Shown piece by piece: positions 12,001-22,600 of a stretch of 64,000 bases of DNA. Numbering within the stretch: the first letter of the stretch is position 1; the number at the start of each line of letters is the position of its first letter. The DNA is taken from NCBI GenBank assembly GCA_024195265.1, contig JAJLRJ010000013.1:13996322-14060321 (forward strand), in the 5' to 3' direction. The notes under the pieces were generated by a model. That model made no database searches. It saw only the letters and a list, made by a program, of their open reading frames with translations, and was not told the origin of the DNA. Made by a program: the position numbers and the translations under genes. The stretch is from Dendrophyllia cribrosa. Its lineage: Eukaryota; Cnidaria; Anthozoa; Scleractinia; Dendrophylliidae.

Positions 12001-13098
12001 ATTACATTACAGTCATGTACAAAATACAAAGTACAGTAAAATACAAGTCTAATTTTGAGTATAATGTTACTATTTAAATCGTGATATTGTTAGTAAACAA
12101 ACTTCTTGTCAATCAAAGGTTTTTATTTATTATAGTAATATTTAGGTGAATTACTACTTGTTGATATTTGTTTTTCTATCTCCGCTTTGTTTACCACTAT
12201 TGTTTGATAGACACTTAATGACAGAGGATTTTCATTTATACTACAGCAGTACATATAGTATTTCGCAAGTAGTAAGAGATGATTAGTAACTTATTGAGGT
12301 AATCGTTACCAATAATACCATAAGTATTTTAACAGTTGATAATTCTAGTTGTATTGGTAGGTATGTTTCATACCAGTTTAGAAAAGCTTCCCAGAACTCC
12401 GAGACGGCCTGACATGAGACTGGCATGTGCTTCAGATCTTGTTTTGTTTCTAAGCATAGATAACAGAGATCACTGTTTGCGAGTTTAGCGTTGAACAGTT
12501 TGCTTTTAGTGAAAACTATACCATGTAAAATCTTGTATTTGGTGATAGAAAAAGCTAAGTTAAAGTAATTGTTGATTTGGTCCGGTGGTAATTTTCGTTT
12601 TCAGTGGATGAAATATATTTATTGTGTGACATTTAAACTACTACATGGAGATTTGTTCACTAGATATATCTCCGCTATTTGGAGTTTATAAACATAGACT
12701 AGGGAGATAAAAGACACTAAAGAACAGGTTTTTCAAAGTATAAGGTGCTAGTCCCTGACAGGTCGACCTCAATTGCTGGAAGTTGTCGTTTATTATATTT
12801 AGATAGGGATGATGACAACACGCGGGATTCCGCGTGCGCGCTTTTTGTTTCTCGTTTGATGATCTTCACGGGAGCAGAATGATAGCTCGAAGTGAAAAAC
12901 AAAAAATGGTACTGTAAACATAGTTTGATGACGTCTCTGTTTTATTTTACAGGTACGCAAATCGTGGGTCCATTGAGGGGTTCAATTAGAGGATTTGTTG
13001 GATATGTAGAGACGACTGTTGAAAACTTCGACTTTTTAATTGACTTGGAGAGGGCAAGATCATTGTCCTCTCCTGTTCCGTCGATCCATAAAGTTTAA
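1626..13098 (+). CDS. Adhesion GPCR gene A (5' end outside window)
   Basis: This gene encodes the C-terminal 1,074 or so residues of an adhesion G-protein-coupled receptor at the plasma membrane. I place exons at 1626-1919, 2299-2583, 2724-2773, 3361-3590, 4890-5385, 5963-6008, 6423-6517, 6973-7100, 7554-7822, 8150-8216, 9139-9619, 9915-10554 and 12953-13098. All junctions are AG/GT, phases are continuous, and each exon has a counterpart in gene B at 32-46 kb. Domains in order are FN3, FN3, GAIN with GPS, 7TM and a serine-rich tail ending at TAA 13096-13098. The first visible exon needs one base from an upstream exon, so the 5' exons (by analogy with gene B a signal peptide, two discoidin domains and an Ig domain) lie before base 1. 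The 3361-3590 exon is 12 bp shorter than its gene B counterpart. Domain assignment is firm; ligand and G-protein are unknown. Confidence 0.9.
2724..6517 (+). CDS. Gene A exons: GAIN domain and GPS autoproteolysis site
   Basis: The exons 2724-2773, 3361-3590, 4890-5385, 5963-6008 and 6423-6517 encode a GAIN domain. The last two carry the GPS signature: CVWWDF, then GWSTAGC, then CECNHMTNFAALV. The four cysteines and two tryptophans of the GPS are present. The cleavage tripeptide is H-M-T, which fits the H-X-S/T consensus, so autoproteolysis between M and T is expected. The residues after the cut, TNFAALV, match the usual tethered agonist (Stachel) pattern. The 4890-5385 exon has several N-glycosylation sequons (NVTVNST, NDTDNTT). 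Confidence 0.87.
3004..3092. repeat. (ACTT)n microsatellite
   Basis: About 20 copies of ACTT lie in the gene A intron between the linker exon and the first GAIN exon. Its translation as LLTYLLTY is an artefact. Confidence 0.95.
4031..4285 (+). other. Unassigned intronic ORF, probably not a gene
   Basis: An open frame of 84 codons lies in the gene A intron 3591-4889. It begins with TTG, not ATG, is lysine and isoleucine rich toward the end and shows no domain I recognise. It has no counterpart in the same intron of gene B. It is most likely chance or part of a mobile element. Confidence 0.2.
4318..4560. repeat. Palindromic AGTGTTTGAT repeat in gene A intron
   Basis: The segment has CACAAGATCAAACACT followed by AGTGTTTGATCTTGTGA, making a hairpin of about 16-bp arms inside a larger inverted arrangement of TGTTTGATRTAATAT motifs. 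It resembles the clusters at 330-440 and 35445-35535. Confidence 0.55.
5503..5625. repeat. Short tandem repeats with ATTGGTCC motif
   Basis: Four to five imperfect units contain GGAGCATTCTGATTGGTCCA and ATAGTTATAAGG variants of about 30-45 bp. They lie just 3' of the large GAIN exon of gene A. CCAAT-like cores are present but there is no reason to call a promoter. Confidence 0.6.
6318..6422. repeat. Tandem repeat at the GPS exon acceptor, gene A
   Basis: Three units of about 33 bp, each with GAGTTAACACTGTGTTTTCC followed by TGTCACTG, run up to the splice acceptor of the GPS exon. The last unit supplies the pyrimidine tract and AG. The same repeat is present in gene B, where it is split by an insertion (37570-37622 and 40056-40116). 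Confidence 0.8.
6973..9619 (+). CDS. Gene A exons: seven-transmembrane region
   Basis: Four exons encode a class B2 (adhesion) 7TM domain. Exon 6973-7100 carries TM1 (VLSLISYIGCALSIVGLTL), 7554-7822 carries TM2 and TM3 including LWMLIEAYFMYQAF, 8150-8216 carries TM4, and 9139-9619 carries extracellular loop 2 with its conserved cysteine and TM5 to TM7. TM6 reads ILVGITWMFGFFAV and TM7 has CNSLQGFSIFMFYC, both typical of adhesion GPCRs. Intron 9620-9914 stays open in the upstream frame, so intron retention would give a different C-terminus; whether this happens cannot be told from sequence. Confidence 0.9.
8373..8488. repeat. 19-bp minisatellite
   Basis: About six copies of GAAATAGGGACATCCCGCT lie in the gene A intron after TM4. 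The minus-strand open frame across it is a repeat translation, not a gene. Confidence 0.9.
9915..13098 (+). CDS. Gene A exons: cytoplasmic tail
   Basis: The exon 9915-10554 encodes a serine/threonine-rich hydrophilic tail with many basic S/T sites (for example SLRRTKSASDSQRD), probable kinase targets. The final exon 12953-13098 encodes GTQIVGPLRGSIRGFVGYVE and ends in TAA. The 2.4 kb intron between them holds a TTAA-flanked inverted-repeat element (10731-11839) and a 5'-truncated LINE (about 11868-12605). No PDZ-binding end is evident. Confidence 0.85.
10731..11839. mobile_element. TTAA-flanked element, family 2, copy 1
   Basis: The termini TTAAGGTGACTCGACCCAG and its complement CTGGGTCGAGTCACCTTAA flank about 1.1 kb without coding potential. 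Terminal inverted repeats are about 60-90 bp. A head-to-head derivative of the same family forms the large foldback at 38211-40055. TTAA duplication suggests piggyBac or Kolobok mobilisation. It sits in the last intron of gene A. Confidence 0.85.
12123..12592 (-). pseudogene. LINE ORF2 C-terminal fragment (zf-RVT region)
   Basis: On the minus strand, frames encode ITKYKILHGIVFTKSKLF, then LCYLCLETKQDLKHM and SCQAVSEFWEAF. This C-x2-C...H...C pattern before an FW motif is the zinc-binding tail after many non-LTR reverse transcriptases. A frameshift separates this from the final 50 residues or so, ending at TAA 12125-12123. T-rich plus-strand DNA at about 11868-11885 fits the poly(A) tail of a minus-strand copy. 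The 5' part of the LINE is missing, so it is a dead truncated insertion in the last intron of gene A. Confidence 0.72.
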
Positions 13099-13720
13099 AG
13101 TATCGATTAAATTACAGAAGTATACAAAGTATTGGACTGGGGAGCCTTTCCTAAATCTGAGGAGAGAAACCCCACCTACTTCTCTCCCCCTCCCCCTCCC
13201 CATCCTCTCTCCCTCCCCCACAGGAGTTATAGACTCTCTTCAGGTTTCTCACAGCTTCAACATGGCAGCCTCATTTATAAAACTCGGTGCCGTTTATGGA
13301 CCAAACAGTCCGAGTTTGTAACTTAAACAATGCTGAGTTGTACACATTATAACGTACTTTGCATTTTTCCAATTCAATGGAAAGTTAAGAGAGACTGGCC
13401 AAGTTGCGTTCAAATTCTTTCAAGTGGATTCTTGGAATATCTACAGCAAGTAGACTAATGAGTTCATCATATTGATGTCATGCATTGTGGATTTGCTCTA
13501 AGGATGCATTGCGGACCTATATTTGCTGTTTGGTGCATTACCAATGTTCCTAATTCTATAACTGTTAAGCGGCTATGATCCCAGTGCTTGTAAATAACGA
13601 AAATAAATGTAAGCTAGACCCGACCCTCCGGCCATAAATACCTTGTCTAAGCTGGAAAGACTGTTGTTTTTCATCAAGGAATAAAATGTTAAGTAAATTA
13701 CCTGGTGACAAAGTCTTTGT
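13099..13720 (+). promoter_or_regulatory. Gene A 3' UTR and poly(A) signals
   Basis: The AATAAA hexamers at 13602-13607 and 13680-13685 follow the stop codon. The stretch around the second, with CTGTTGTTTTTCATCAAGG before it, is matched in gene B at 47319-47355, so a shared 3' UTR end near 13700 is likely. This also marks roughly where the duplicated unit ends. Confidence 0.6.
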
Positions 13721-14054
13721 TTTTCTTTCCGCAAGCGGTAAGCGTCATGCAATCCCTGGTTTGCGCCATAGTATTCTGCCTTTTTGCTCATTTGGAGACG
13801 CTACTGTTGTGCAAACAAAAACATGTATTTTTGTTTTGAAGGGTTCACAAAAAGATGAAATGATTACTGGGAAAAATGGATGTGACAGCCGCTTTCATCG
13901 CTCCCGGCCGCTCGAGGCGTTCGCGCGAGAGAGCGAGTGGGAGAAAAATACACGACCACATCAGCTCCGCTGTAATTTTTATCGTGTTTAAATGAATGTT
14001 GTTGTTGAGTGCAATCTTGCACATCAGTGCTGCCAGGTGTATTAGAGCGCTTAT

Positions 14055-14537
14055 TTAAAGGGGCTATGTCGCCATTTTTAGTGTAACTTAAAAAACCAAA
14101 ATACATATCTATATCAGTAAAAAACTCACAAATAACGGTCCAGTTTTGTTTCAAATTATTCTACTAGTGCTCTAAGAGTAAAAACAAGTGTCTTGGGCTG
14201 CAGATGGCCAGGATGGAAATGGATTGCATCTCGAAAAAATTAGGCTAATTTTAAGTTTATTGCTTCTGTTTTGGAAAACTCACTAAAACTCTGATTATCG
14301 TCTATTTTCTTTTCGAAAATTAACTTGATATCTTCCTCTTATTTTGTGTACGACAAAGGTACTTAGTTTTAATTTGGGGCAGTTTTGACACAAAAACATC
14401 AAAATCACCATGACATACAGGCTCGATTTCCAGGTGTTTTGTGCGCCCGCGTTCCTTCGCGTTGTTGGGAGGAGAATCGGAAAACCGGACTCCCTCAAAC
14501 AGCAGAAAATCGAGCCTACTTGACATAGCGCCTTTAA
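14055..14537. mobile_element. MITE family 1, copy 2
   Basis: The termini TTAAAGGGGCTATGTC and GACATAGCGCCTTTAA are inverted repeats ending in TTAA. The interior is shared with 1-297 and 50218-50597. It lies between genes A and B. Confidence 0.8.
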
Positions 14538-15800
14538 TTATTTGGTGTGTAATGAGGTCCACCTTACCGTCCATTTTCCCCCAGATCCTTTTTCCTTAGA
14601 TAGTGGCTGAAACAATCGTAGAAGTACTCCGTATTCCCATGCCAAGCCCGCTTTTAGGATTACTCCGTGCTCGCACGCCCAGCCCGCTTTTGCGGGGAGG
14701 AACTTCAAGCGCGGAATGCAAGTCACGCGTGGGCGGGAAGAAAGAAAACACAAAATCGAGGAAGTCGAGATTCTGACGAAAGTTTTAAAATTAGGATGTT
14801 TCCGTCGTGGTATTGCGACCTTTGAAAGTTAAAAATAAAAAGACAAGATGTCGTGCATGAAATACATGTATGAATAAAAACTACAAAAATATAACATTGA
14901 AAACCGCATAAAAAATTTAAGGTTCTATAAACCTCAGTTGTTTTAGTGAAATAAAATGGTTTGCACTAACCATATAAACATTCTTTGTGAGAACAAAAAA
15001 CAAAGGTCCATTACCACGGTGGTATTTGACATTAGTTTTGTCCTCTGACCGCAATGAATATGATAAATACAATTTTAAAAACTGTATGTAATCCACAAAA
15101 AATCAATAGAAATACCATGAAATAAAAATACTTACTTTCAACGTTTCACAATCCCAAAATTCGCGGCTCTTCTTTCTTCCAGACATTTTTGCGGCAAAAA
15201 AAAAATCTATCGAAGTGGTGGAAAACATTTCTACTAATTTGCTGTCTTGGTAGGCTCAGTGCTTGCTCAGCTCTCACCCTGCCTCCTTTCACGCGGACAT
15301 GTTTTAATCCATCCACTGTTAAGTTCATTTGGGATAGGTGAAGGTTTCTCTTCACTTTACAGATTCTTCTCTGTTTGATAACTTTTTAGAGCTCTCTGTC
15401 TCACGATTGTTGTTGCTCAACCTTCATCACACTATTTAACTGGGCGGGAAGCATTTCGTCGATTTGCGTGAAACAGAAGTGGCGCCAACCAAGTCATAAA
15501 TGTAGCGTTTGTAAAATTTTTGTTACTTTGATAATCACGACACAACCTGTTTTCGACATAACCGACAAATAGTCTTTTTAAACCCTGCATTCTATTGTTA
15601 TTGGGAATAAAAGAACAAAAGGACTTGATATTCATGGTAGGGAGATGTCGATTTGGCCAGAAGATATAACTGATTACATTATTTGAAGTGTGTGGTGTGT
15701 TTCCTACACATATGTGTGAAAATACTTGTGTTATTTGCTGATTATTGGGTGTGAAAGTCTTATTGTAGGACACCTACAGCAATCCAAGTCAATGCCGGTA
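14538..15800. other. Intergenic DNA between genes A and B
   Basis: I see no convincing gene here. Several short open frames lack domain similarity or splice support. The DNA is AT-rich apart from a GC-richer patch at 14600-14750. Confidence 0.5.
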
Positions 15801-16035
15801 TGAAAATGGCGGCTAAAATGATTTATTATTTATATTGTCATGAAATCTATGTAAATGTAAGACAAGTCAAAGCGGGTATTTTGGATTATGAAAATGTGGC
15901 TTTTGATGGGGCAAGTGGGCAAAAACTGATTTATGATTTATAATGTCATGCAAACTATGCCATTGGACTATATAAAGGTGGTCAGTTTGATGGCGCAAGT
16001 GGAGGCTACTAAAAATGATTTATGATTTACAGTGT
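15801..16035. repeat. Three diverged tandem repeats upstream of gene B
   Basis: Three units share AAAATGATTTATKATTTA, then TGTCATG and an ACTATG or similar end. They are spaced about 100 bp apart and the TATA-like motif at 15969 lies within the array. The repeat may carry promoter elements, which is inference. Confidence 0.6.
15962..15977 (+). promoter_or_regulatory. Candidate core promoter of gene B (ATTGG and TATATAAAG)
   Basis: A TATATAAAG box at 15969-15977 is preceded by ATTGG (inverse CCAAT). It is about 290 bp upstream of the ATG at 16267, leaving a plausible 5' UTR of about 260 bases. It rests on motif and position only. Confidence 0.35.
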
Positions 16036-16266
16036 CATGCGACGGATCTTCAGTGAACGATGTCTGGTATTCCGGTAACCGAATGCGGTTTGTTCCACGC
16101 GAATGCCGTACCCTTCAAGCATAGGGTTTCAATCAAAATAAAATGAAGATAACGAGGTGATTGAAAGGCAGTAGCTGTGTTTCTGTTTGTGAGGCGCATG
16201 TCTCTGAATTGTACAACTTGAAAATAATTGAGGAGGCTTAAAGAAACAGTTTTAAATCTCTGAGTA

Positions 16267-16333
16267 ATGGCAAAAAAATCACTTGTTTTGTGTGGATTTG
16301 TTTTATGTTTATGGATAAGAAGTACTTCTGCAG
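16267..16333 (+). CDS. Gene B exon 1: signal peptide
   Basis: The ATG at 16267 opens MAKKSLVLCGFVLCLWIRST followed by SAG, a basic start, a hydrophobic core and small residues at the cleavage region. The donor GTAAGA follows at 16334. The exon ends in phase 1, matching exon 2, so this start fits both splicing and secretion. Confidence 0.78.
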
Positions 16334-19300
16334 GTAAGATGTGTGTTTCGTTGTGTTTGATCTTCTAATATTGCCTGCTTTTATACAAACAACGTTTAGT
16401 TCCTCTGTCTTTCATGTTTCTCCAAGTTCATTTGTATAACAATGGCAACTTAATGATGGATAATGTGTCCATCGGACCGCCGTGCGACTCAGTATATAAA
16501 GAATCATAAATGTAAGCTAGTAATTTCATTTAAGGAAACAAAGGACTACTTTGGAATTTCGCGTTCATTATTGTAACAAATTTTTCAACCAAGAACCTCC
16601 ATTGTTACTCATTTGATCCCGGTATAATAAGGCTTTTATGGATCGTGTGTTGTTAGGGCCCTTTGATTTGTCACTGAAATACCTGCAATACATTACGCTG
16701 ACTACTGCGTTTGATTTCTTTGCCATTTGATTTCATTTGGGTCCATTTGCCGACGCTCATCATGTCATTATGTCCACTGTGCTGTCAGTACGCAGACTAA
16801 ATTTTCAAAGTGAACGATGGACAGATTTCCTTGAAAGGAAACCTCCTGATGGTGTGTTTTTACTCGTTTTTGGCCACTTGACATAACTGAACGTCAGTGG
16901 TTTCACTTCGACAACGAATATAATCGGTTAAAACGAATCGTTCAACTTCTCCTAAATCCCCTCCTGTTTGTACTCATTCTTGCCCATTTGTTATCATTGG
17001 ACGTCTGTGGCTTCATTTTGATAACACCGGAATACTATCGGTTAACACATTATTCAACTTATCAAGGCAGCCACCAGCCTTTGACGTGAGAACCTAAGAA
17101 ATTAGAACCAAATCCGGTTTTCCTCCTTTCTTTCTCGTACTTTTAGAAGCCCAGTTTATCAAAAGAACATTGCCATACAAAGTGTACATAGGCTCGTATA
17201 ACAACCATCTAGAATAAAAATATATACCTTTCGTGGTACAAATACTCTTGAAGGTATGATATCGGAAAGGTCATCGCATAGCCGCTCCTTTCTCTAGCGT
17301 CCAAAAGTCTTTTGCGGTTTTGTAGTCATATGACTGAGCTTTATCTAAAGACCGGTAATCCCAGTTAACAGATAAAAGGAAATTTAGCGCCGTCAATAAC
17401 ATTATCAACTAACTCATCATTTCGACTCAGGGTCGGTTTAGGTTTGTAGGGAAAACTAGAAGTAGCACCTAGTACGTTATTAACAATACTAGCAAGGCCG
17501 ATATTACACATAATAAACACAGGGCCGTAGCCAGTATGAGGCAAACCAAGGCTCTTGCCTCAGTCATGATCCCAGTGTTTTGTTTAAACGTAGTCATCAT
17601 AAAGACCCTAAATAGCTAGGCGGGGAATTTAACCATGGATATTGCCTCAGTCCTTGTTTTTTTCTGGCTACGGCCCTGAAACACAGGAATGTTCAGGAAA
17701 ACACTTGGAATGGCTTTGTACTGTTTTTTTTTTTCCATTTCATTTTAGTGCGTTTAAAGCTAAAGAAACTTTATAAAAAACAGCTTGAGCTTTTCGGGTT
17801 TTTTAGCTGAATGTTTCATCGGCAGAACATTTTGGAGAAGGAATCTTATTCCCCGAATTTACAAGCCACTTTCACCTTTCGGAAAATCCCAGCTGATCTT
17901 ATTTCGAACCCCATGACATGAGCGTTTGGAACAGCTTTTGGAACAGCTTTCAACCGAAACGATTTGTTAAGTGCTCCTTATTTTGACTATTTTGAGCTGC
18001 TACAAGTTCATGTGTCAGGAAGTCATTTGATCAGTACACTTCATTTGGCGAAATGAAAGTGTGTTTTCTTCTTTAAAAATTGGTTTTGACCTTTATTTTC
18101 TGCAGAAATTTATTGTTAAGCGCTTATTACTTTCACTGAAGAGACCTGAAATCACAAAATTCGCTTCTGTCATGAAACAATAGATATTTCAACTGACCAT
18201 TTGTTGCATGAGTAATATCAAGTAACGTTGTGTTCTTCTCAGTCAAGGAGAAAACTTGGACTTAAAATCAGTCGCCACTTTATACTTTAGTGAGTTACAG
18301 CACGGCCCGCATAAAGTGCGATTCTCCAAATAAGAGACAGTCTTATTCACTTTCATCATTCCTCATTAACTCTTTAAAGTATTAGCGGGATCGGCTTCCA
18401 AATAAGGGTCAAGATATATATAGCTTTTTAGTAAGACCCTAACCAAGATTTTGCCTTATGAATTTATTTATTCAGTTGTGGACAATTATCAACTGCGACC
18501 TAACATGTAGAAGAAATTAGAAATTCTGCCAGTATTTTTCTCTGCTGCCTGCTAATTTTTCGCCTCATCTTTATATCCTCCTAATAAAGCAATTTTGTTT
18601 TGATTTTCCAGGTTGCACCGAAGCCCTGGGAATGGAGAGTGGGTATATTAAAGATAGCCAAATCACAGCATCCTCACAATCAGCCGATATCTTCAAGCCT
18701 TCAATGGCAAGATTGAACCAGAAACAAGGGTGAGCTGTAACCAACTACACAAATACATTGACATTCTACTTGAAAACTAACAAGTGTAAAAGTAATGTAG
18801 ATAAAATTGTAATCGTCATTATCAGGCAGATCCTTGCTGACCAAATTTTGTAACATGTTTATAACCAGATTTGTGCAATTTTTGTTCACTTTTCGACCGC
18901 TGTCTAAATTACTGTTCCAACTCCAATTTAATCATTGACAGTCTCGATATAAATTACATTGTTATAAACTTCAAAGATATTATTATGCAAAAAGGAGGAT
19001 TCATATCGTCATCAAACTTTATTTTTGTGGCTAAGTTATGTAACCAGTGCCACATATTCATTACATTTTCATTACTCTAAAACCCTTACCCTCTACCAGA
19101 TCATATTTAGCTTCATTTTGCAACCCTTTTCTAGACTAGCTGCCGGAAATCCCTACCCTATCCCACACTCGCTATTTTTAGAAACTTTTATTATCTTCAT
19201 ACCACTGATCAGTTTCCCTGTAAATGATATCCTATACTAGAATGATACCCTATACTAGAATGATACACTATACTAGAATGATACCCTATACAAGAATGAT

Positions 19301-19629
19301 ACCCTATACTAGAATGATACCCTATACAAGAATGATACCCTATACTAGAATGATACTCTATACTAGAATGATACACTATACTAGAATGATACCCTATACT
19401 AGAATGATACCCTATACTAGAATGATACCCTATACTTGACCAAAACTCTGTGTAGTTTCTATACGCTATCCCAGACTAAACTGTTTGAAAACTATACCCC
19501 ATACTGTCGTATTACGCTCATTTACCATTTTTTCCCTTAAATACCTAAAAGATGAGCTTATAAAGTTGGTCAGCAAAGTGGTTATAAATTTTGAGTCTGC
19601 GATTAAAACCCTAGAATGTGACCATTTAA

Positions 19630-19670
<41 letters not shown>

Positions 19671-22600
19671 TAGTAGTAGTAGTAGTATTTCCTTTATTTG
19701 GTTCCATATGGTATTGGTTATTATGCTGTGCCAGGCAGTTGTAGCATTTAAATCCGTAAAGAAAGCTACTGTGGAGTATTGTCTTGTGTTGCTGTTTATA
19801 TTACAGTTTTTCTTCATCTAAGCGTCCCCATAGCTCCGCGTTTTTTAAAATTGCGTCATGTGTTGCCAATCGTTTCAAGCGCTGACCAAACAAAACGAGG
19901 GCTTTGCTGTCCAAGAGGAATCATTGGGTACTGCGTATGTGATGTGCGAGTAGACACTATGCTATCGACGGTGTCGCAGAAAATTTGTTAACTTCAAGTT
20001 TGTTAACCGGAAGTTTGTAATTTGTTAACTTCAAGTTTGTTAACCGGAAGTTTGTTAACCTGAAGTTGTTAACAATAGAACCGCCAACAGCTGTAACAAT
20101 GATGCAATAGCCTAATTTCGATATATTAAAATTCAACTTGAAACAAAAGACATCACTACGAGGCTTAGGGGAATGATAGCAGGGATTTATATGGTTTATT
20201 CCCCTAAGTCTCGTAGTGATGTCTTTTGTTTCAAGTTGAATTTTAATATGTCGAAATTGGGCTATTCATTTATCACCAGGCAACCGGAAATAGAAAGGTT
20301 GAATTAACTATACATACAAAAAATTAGCAGCGTGCAGTAGACACATGCGTGCTTCCCAAAGGGAGCCTATTTTTCTAAAACGTGCTGTATTTTTACCTTG
20401 ACAATACCAGCAGGTAGGCAGGCAGGCAGGTTAACCGGAAAATTATACTTTGTTTTCTTAGAGGAGGTACGGGAGGCTGGTGTGCGGACCATAACGATCA
20501 GAATCCATATCTTCAAATAGACCTGCTTACTCCTCACACCATCACTGAACTGGCTACACAGGGAGGCCCGCTTAACAATTGGATTCAAAGATACAGTTTG
20601 TCTTTTAGTTATGACAACATTAACTGGTTTAATTACACAGTCAACGGTAAACTAATTGTAAGTTCATGTTTTAGCATCCTTCTAGCTTTGTATTGTACAG
20701 TTAAAAATCCTTAGACTGTTTTCTCCACTTGAAAACTGATTGGATTAACGTTTTCAAGTGGCGGTGAGATGGTCACTAAGCATAGCGCGTTGGACCAACA
20801 GTCCAACCTCGTCCCCAGTGCCCTCTCCGCTTTCGACATGGTGGGTGGGCATGGGAAAAAATCTCAGTTTCTTGTCACGTGACACACAATGAAATTACCT
20901 TTTCGGAGTGTTTTTTTCTTTCAGCGATTGGCAGCCGTGTTTGTTTTCTGGCAATCCAAATCCGTTGTTAAAACGAAACGAAGACATTTGCTCATGGTTT
21001 ACGCGACAAAATGTTCCAGCTGAATTCTTGGAGTATCAGTTTGGCAGCCTTGTCGAGGGGTTTCTAGTCCACCACGCTATTTTAAAAGCGGAGAAGACCC
21101 TGGGGACGAGGTTGCTAACAGTCCGAAGGTCGGTGGCCGAGGTCCAGGTCTCTGTCGTAGTTTTGTTTTCTCAGACAAGAAGCGTTGCTCCGCGTTTCGT
21201 CTATTTGGATCCAAAAATGTTTTGATTGGTTTCCAGATTCCAATCACTTGATTGAATTCCAGGTTTCAAAAGTGTTTCATAAAGGTACTGTAAGAGAAAT
21301 TGATTTGGTTCCGGGTTCTAAAAGTGTCTTGAGTGGGTTCCGGATTGAAAGCGTGTTGCGAGTGGATTCTAGATACCAAAATTGTCTTTTCAGACATGCG
21401 AGTTTACAGTAGAGAGCGTTTTCTTCTGGACAGCGTTTAAGTGTCTTGGTTAATTTTATTTAAGTAATGATCCGCATAAGAAGGATAGCGCCAACGGCCA
21501 TGCACGATAGAATGTCAACTGTTTTCATTGTTACATTGTTACCGCTAAAAAGTTAAGGTTCAAGGTGCATTTTGTCTAATTTTTTTAAAGTTTCAAGTAA
21601 TTTGAGACCCAATCGCACAACATGCAAGATATTGTATTTGGGGAACTTCATCAAAGAAGCAAAATTATTAGCTATTGTCTTCTGCTATTCTGATTGGTTA
21701 AGCATGAAATTTTCTAAAATTTATTTGACGCAAATGGACTTTCTTTATTTTTATAATGAAATATAATTACTAACCATCAGCTCCTCCTCTATTCTTGAAA
21801 TCAGAGATATTATATTTGGGAAAGAGCCAACGCCGCAGAACAATGAAGTTTGCTATCGTTCCTATGTGGAGCATTACTTAAACATATAACAACTAACTTA
21901 AACTAAACACTACTCAATTTTTCCAGATTGTTACAGGAAACGTAAACGATTCTTCGATTGTCCTGCGTTATCTAACACAGCCTCTAACTGCGCGTGTTTT
22001 GCGTATTCATCCTAAATTGGTGGATAAAGTTATTTCAGCCTGTGCCAGAGTGGAGCTGTATGGCTGTAAGCCATCCGAAGGTATGTACCTTGTATGTCCA
22101 CTGCAAAAACTTTGCTATTTTCTATGTAAGGCTTGGATCGCATATACCGTTCTTCCTTTTCAAATGTCAAAAGTAGGTACAATAAACTACATTATCACAT
22201 TCGATGCATTTTTTCTTCCTTTTTATTGGCCGAGAGCCCACCACGTGACCTGCGAATAACTGCCTACGAGTAATTCTGCCCATGCGCACAACGGTGCAAA
22301 GTTGCTTTTCTGCGAATAATTGTTCTTCTCCTGACCTCAACAATGGCAGCCCGATTTCTGCTCTGTTTTAGCAGTTATGAATAAATATTAAATTTAAAAA
22401 CAAACTCGGCGATCGAATGATAAAACAATAATTGAACAACAATATTAAACTCTGCTATTGTAAAATATCTTCGGCTTCGGCAAATAATTGATCTGTTTGC
22501 CACTGATAAATCACGATATTTTGCTCAACCTCGTCCAAAAATGTATTTTTAAATTTTTTTTATTTTGCCACACAAGTAATAACAAAGGAGAATACAATAG

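Noticed and set aside
19224..19439. 71-codon MIPYTR-repeat ORF
   Set aside because: It is an 18-bp minisatellite inside an intron of gene B.
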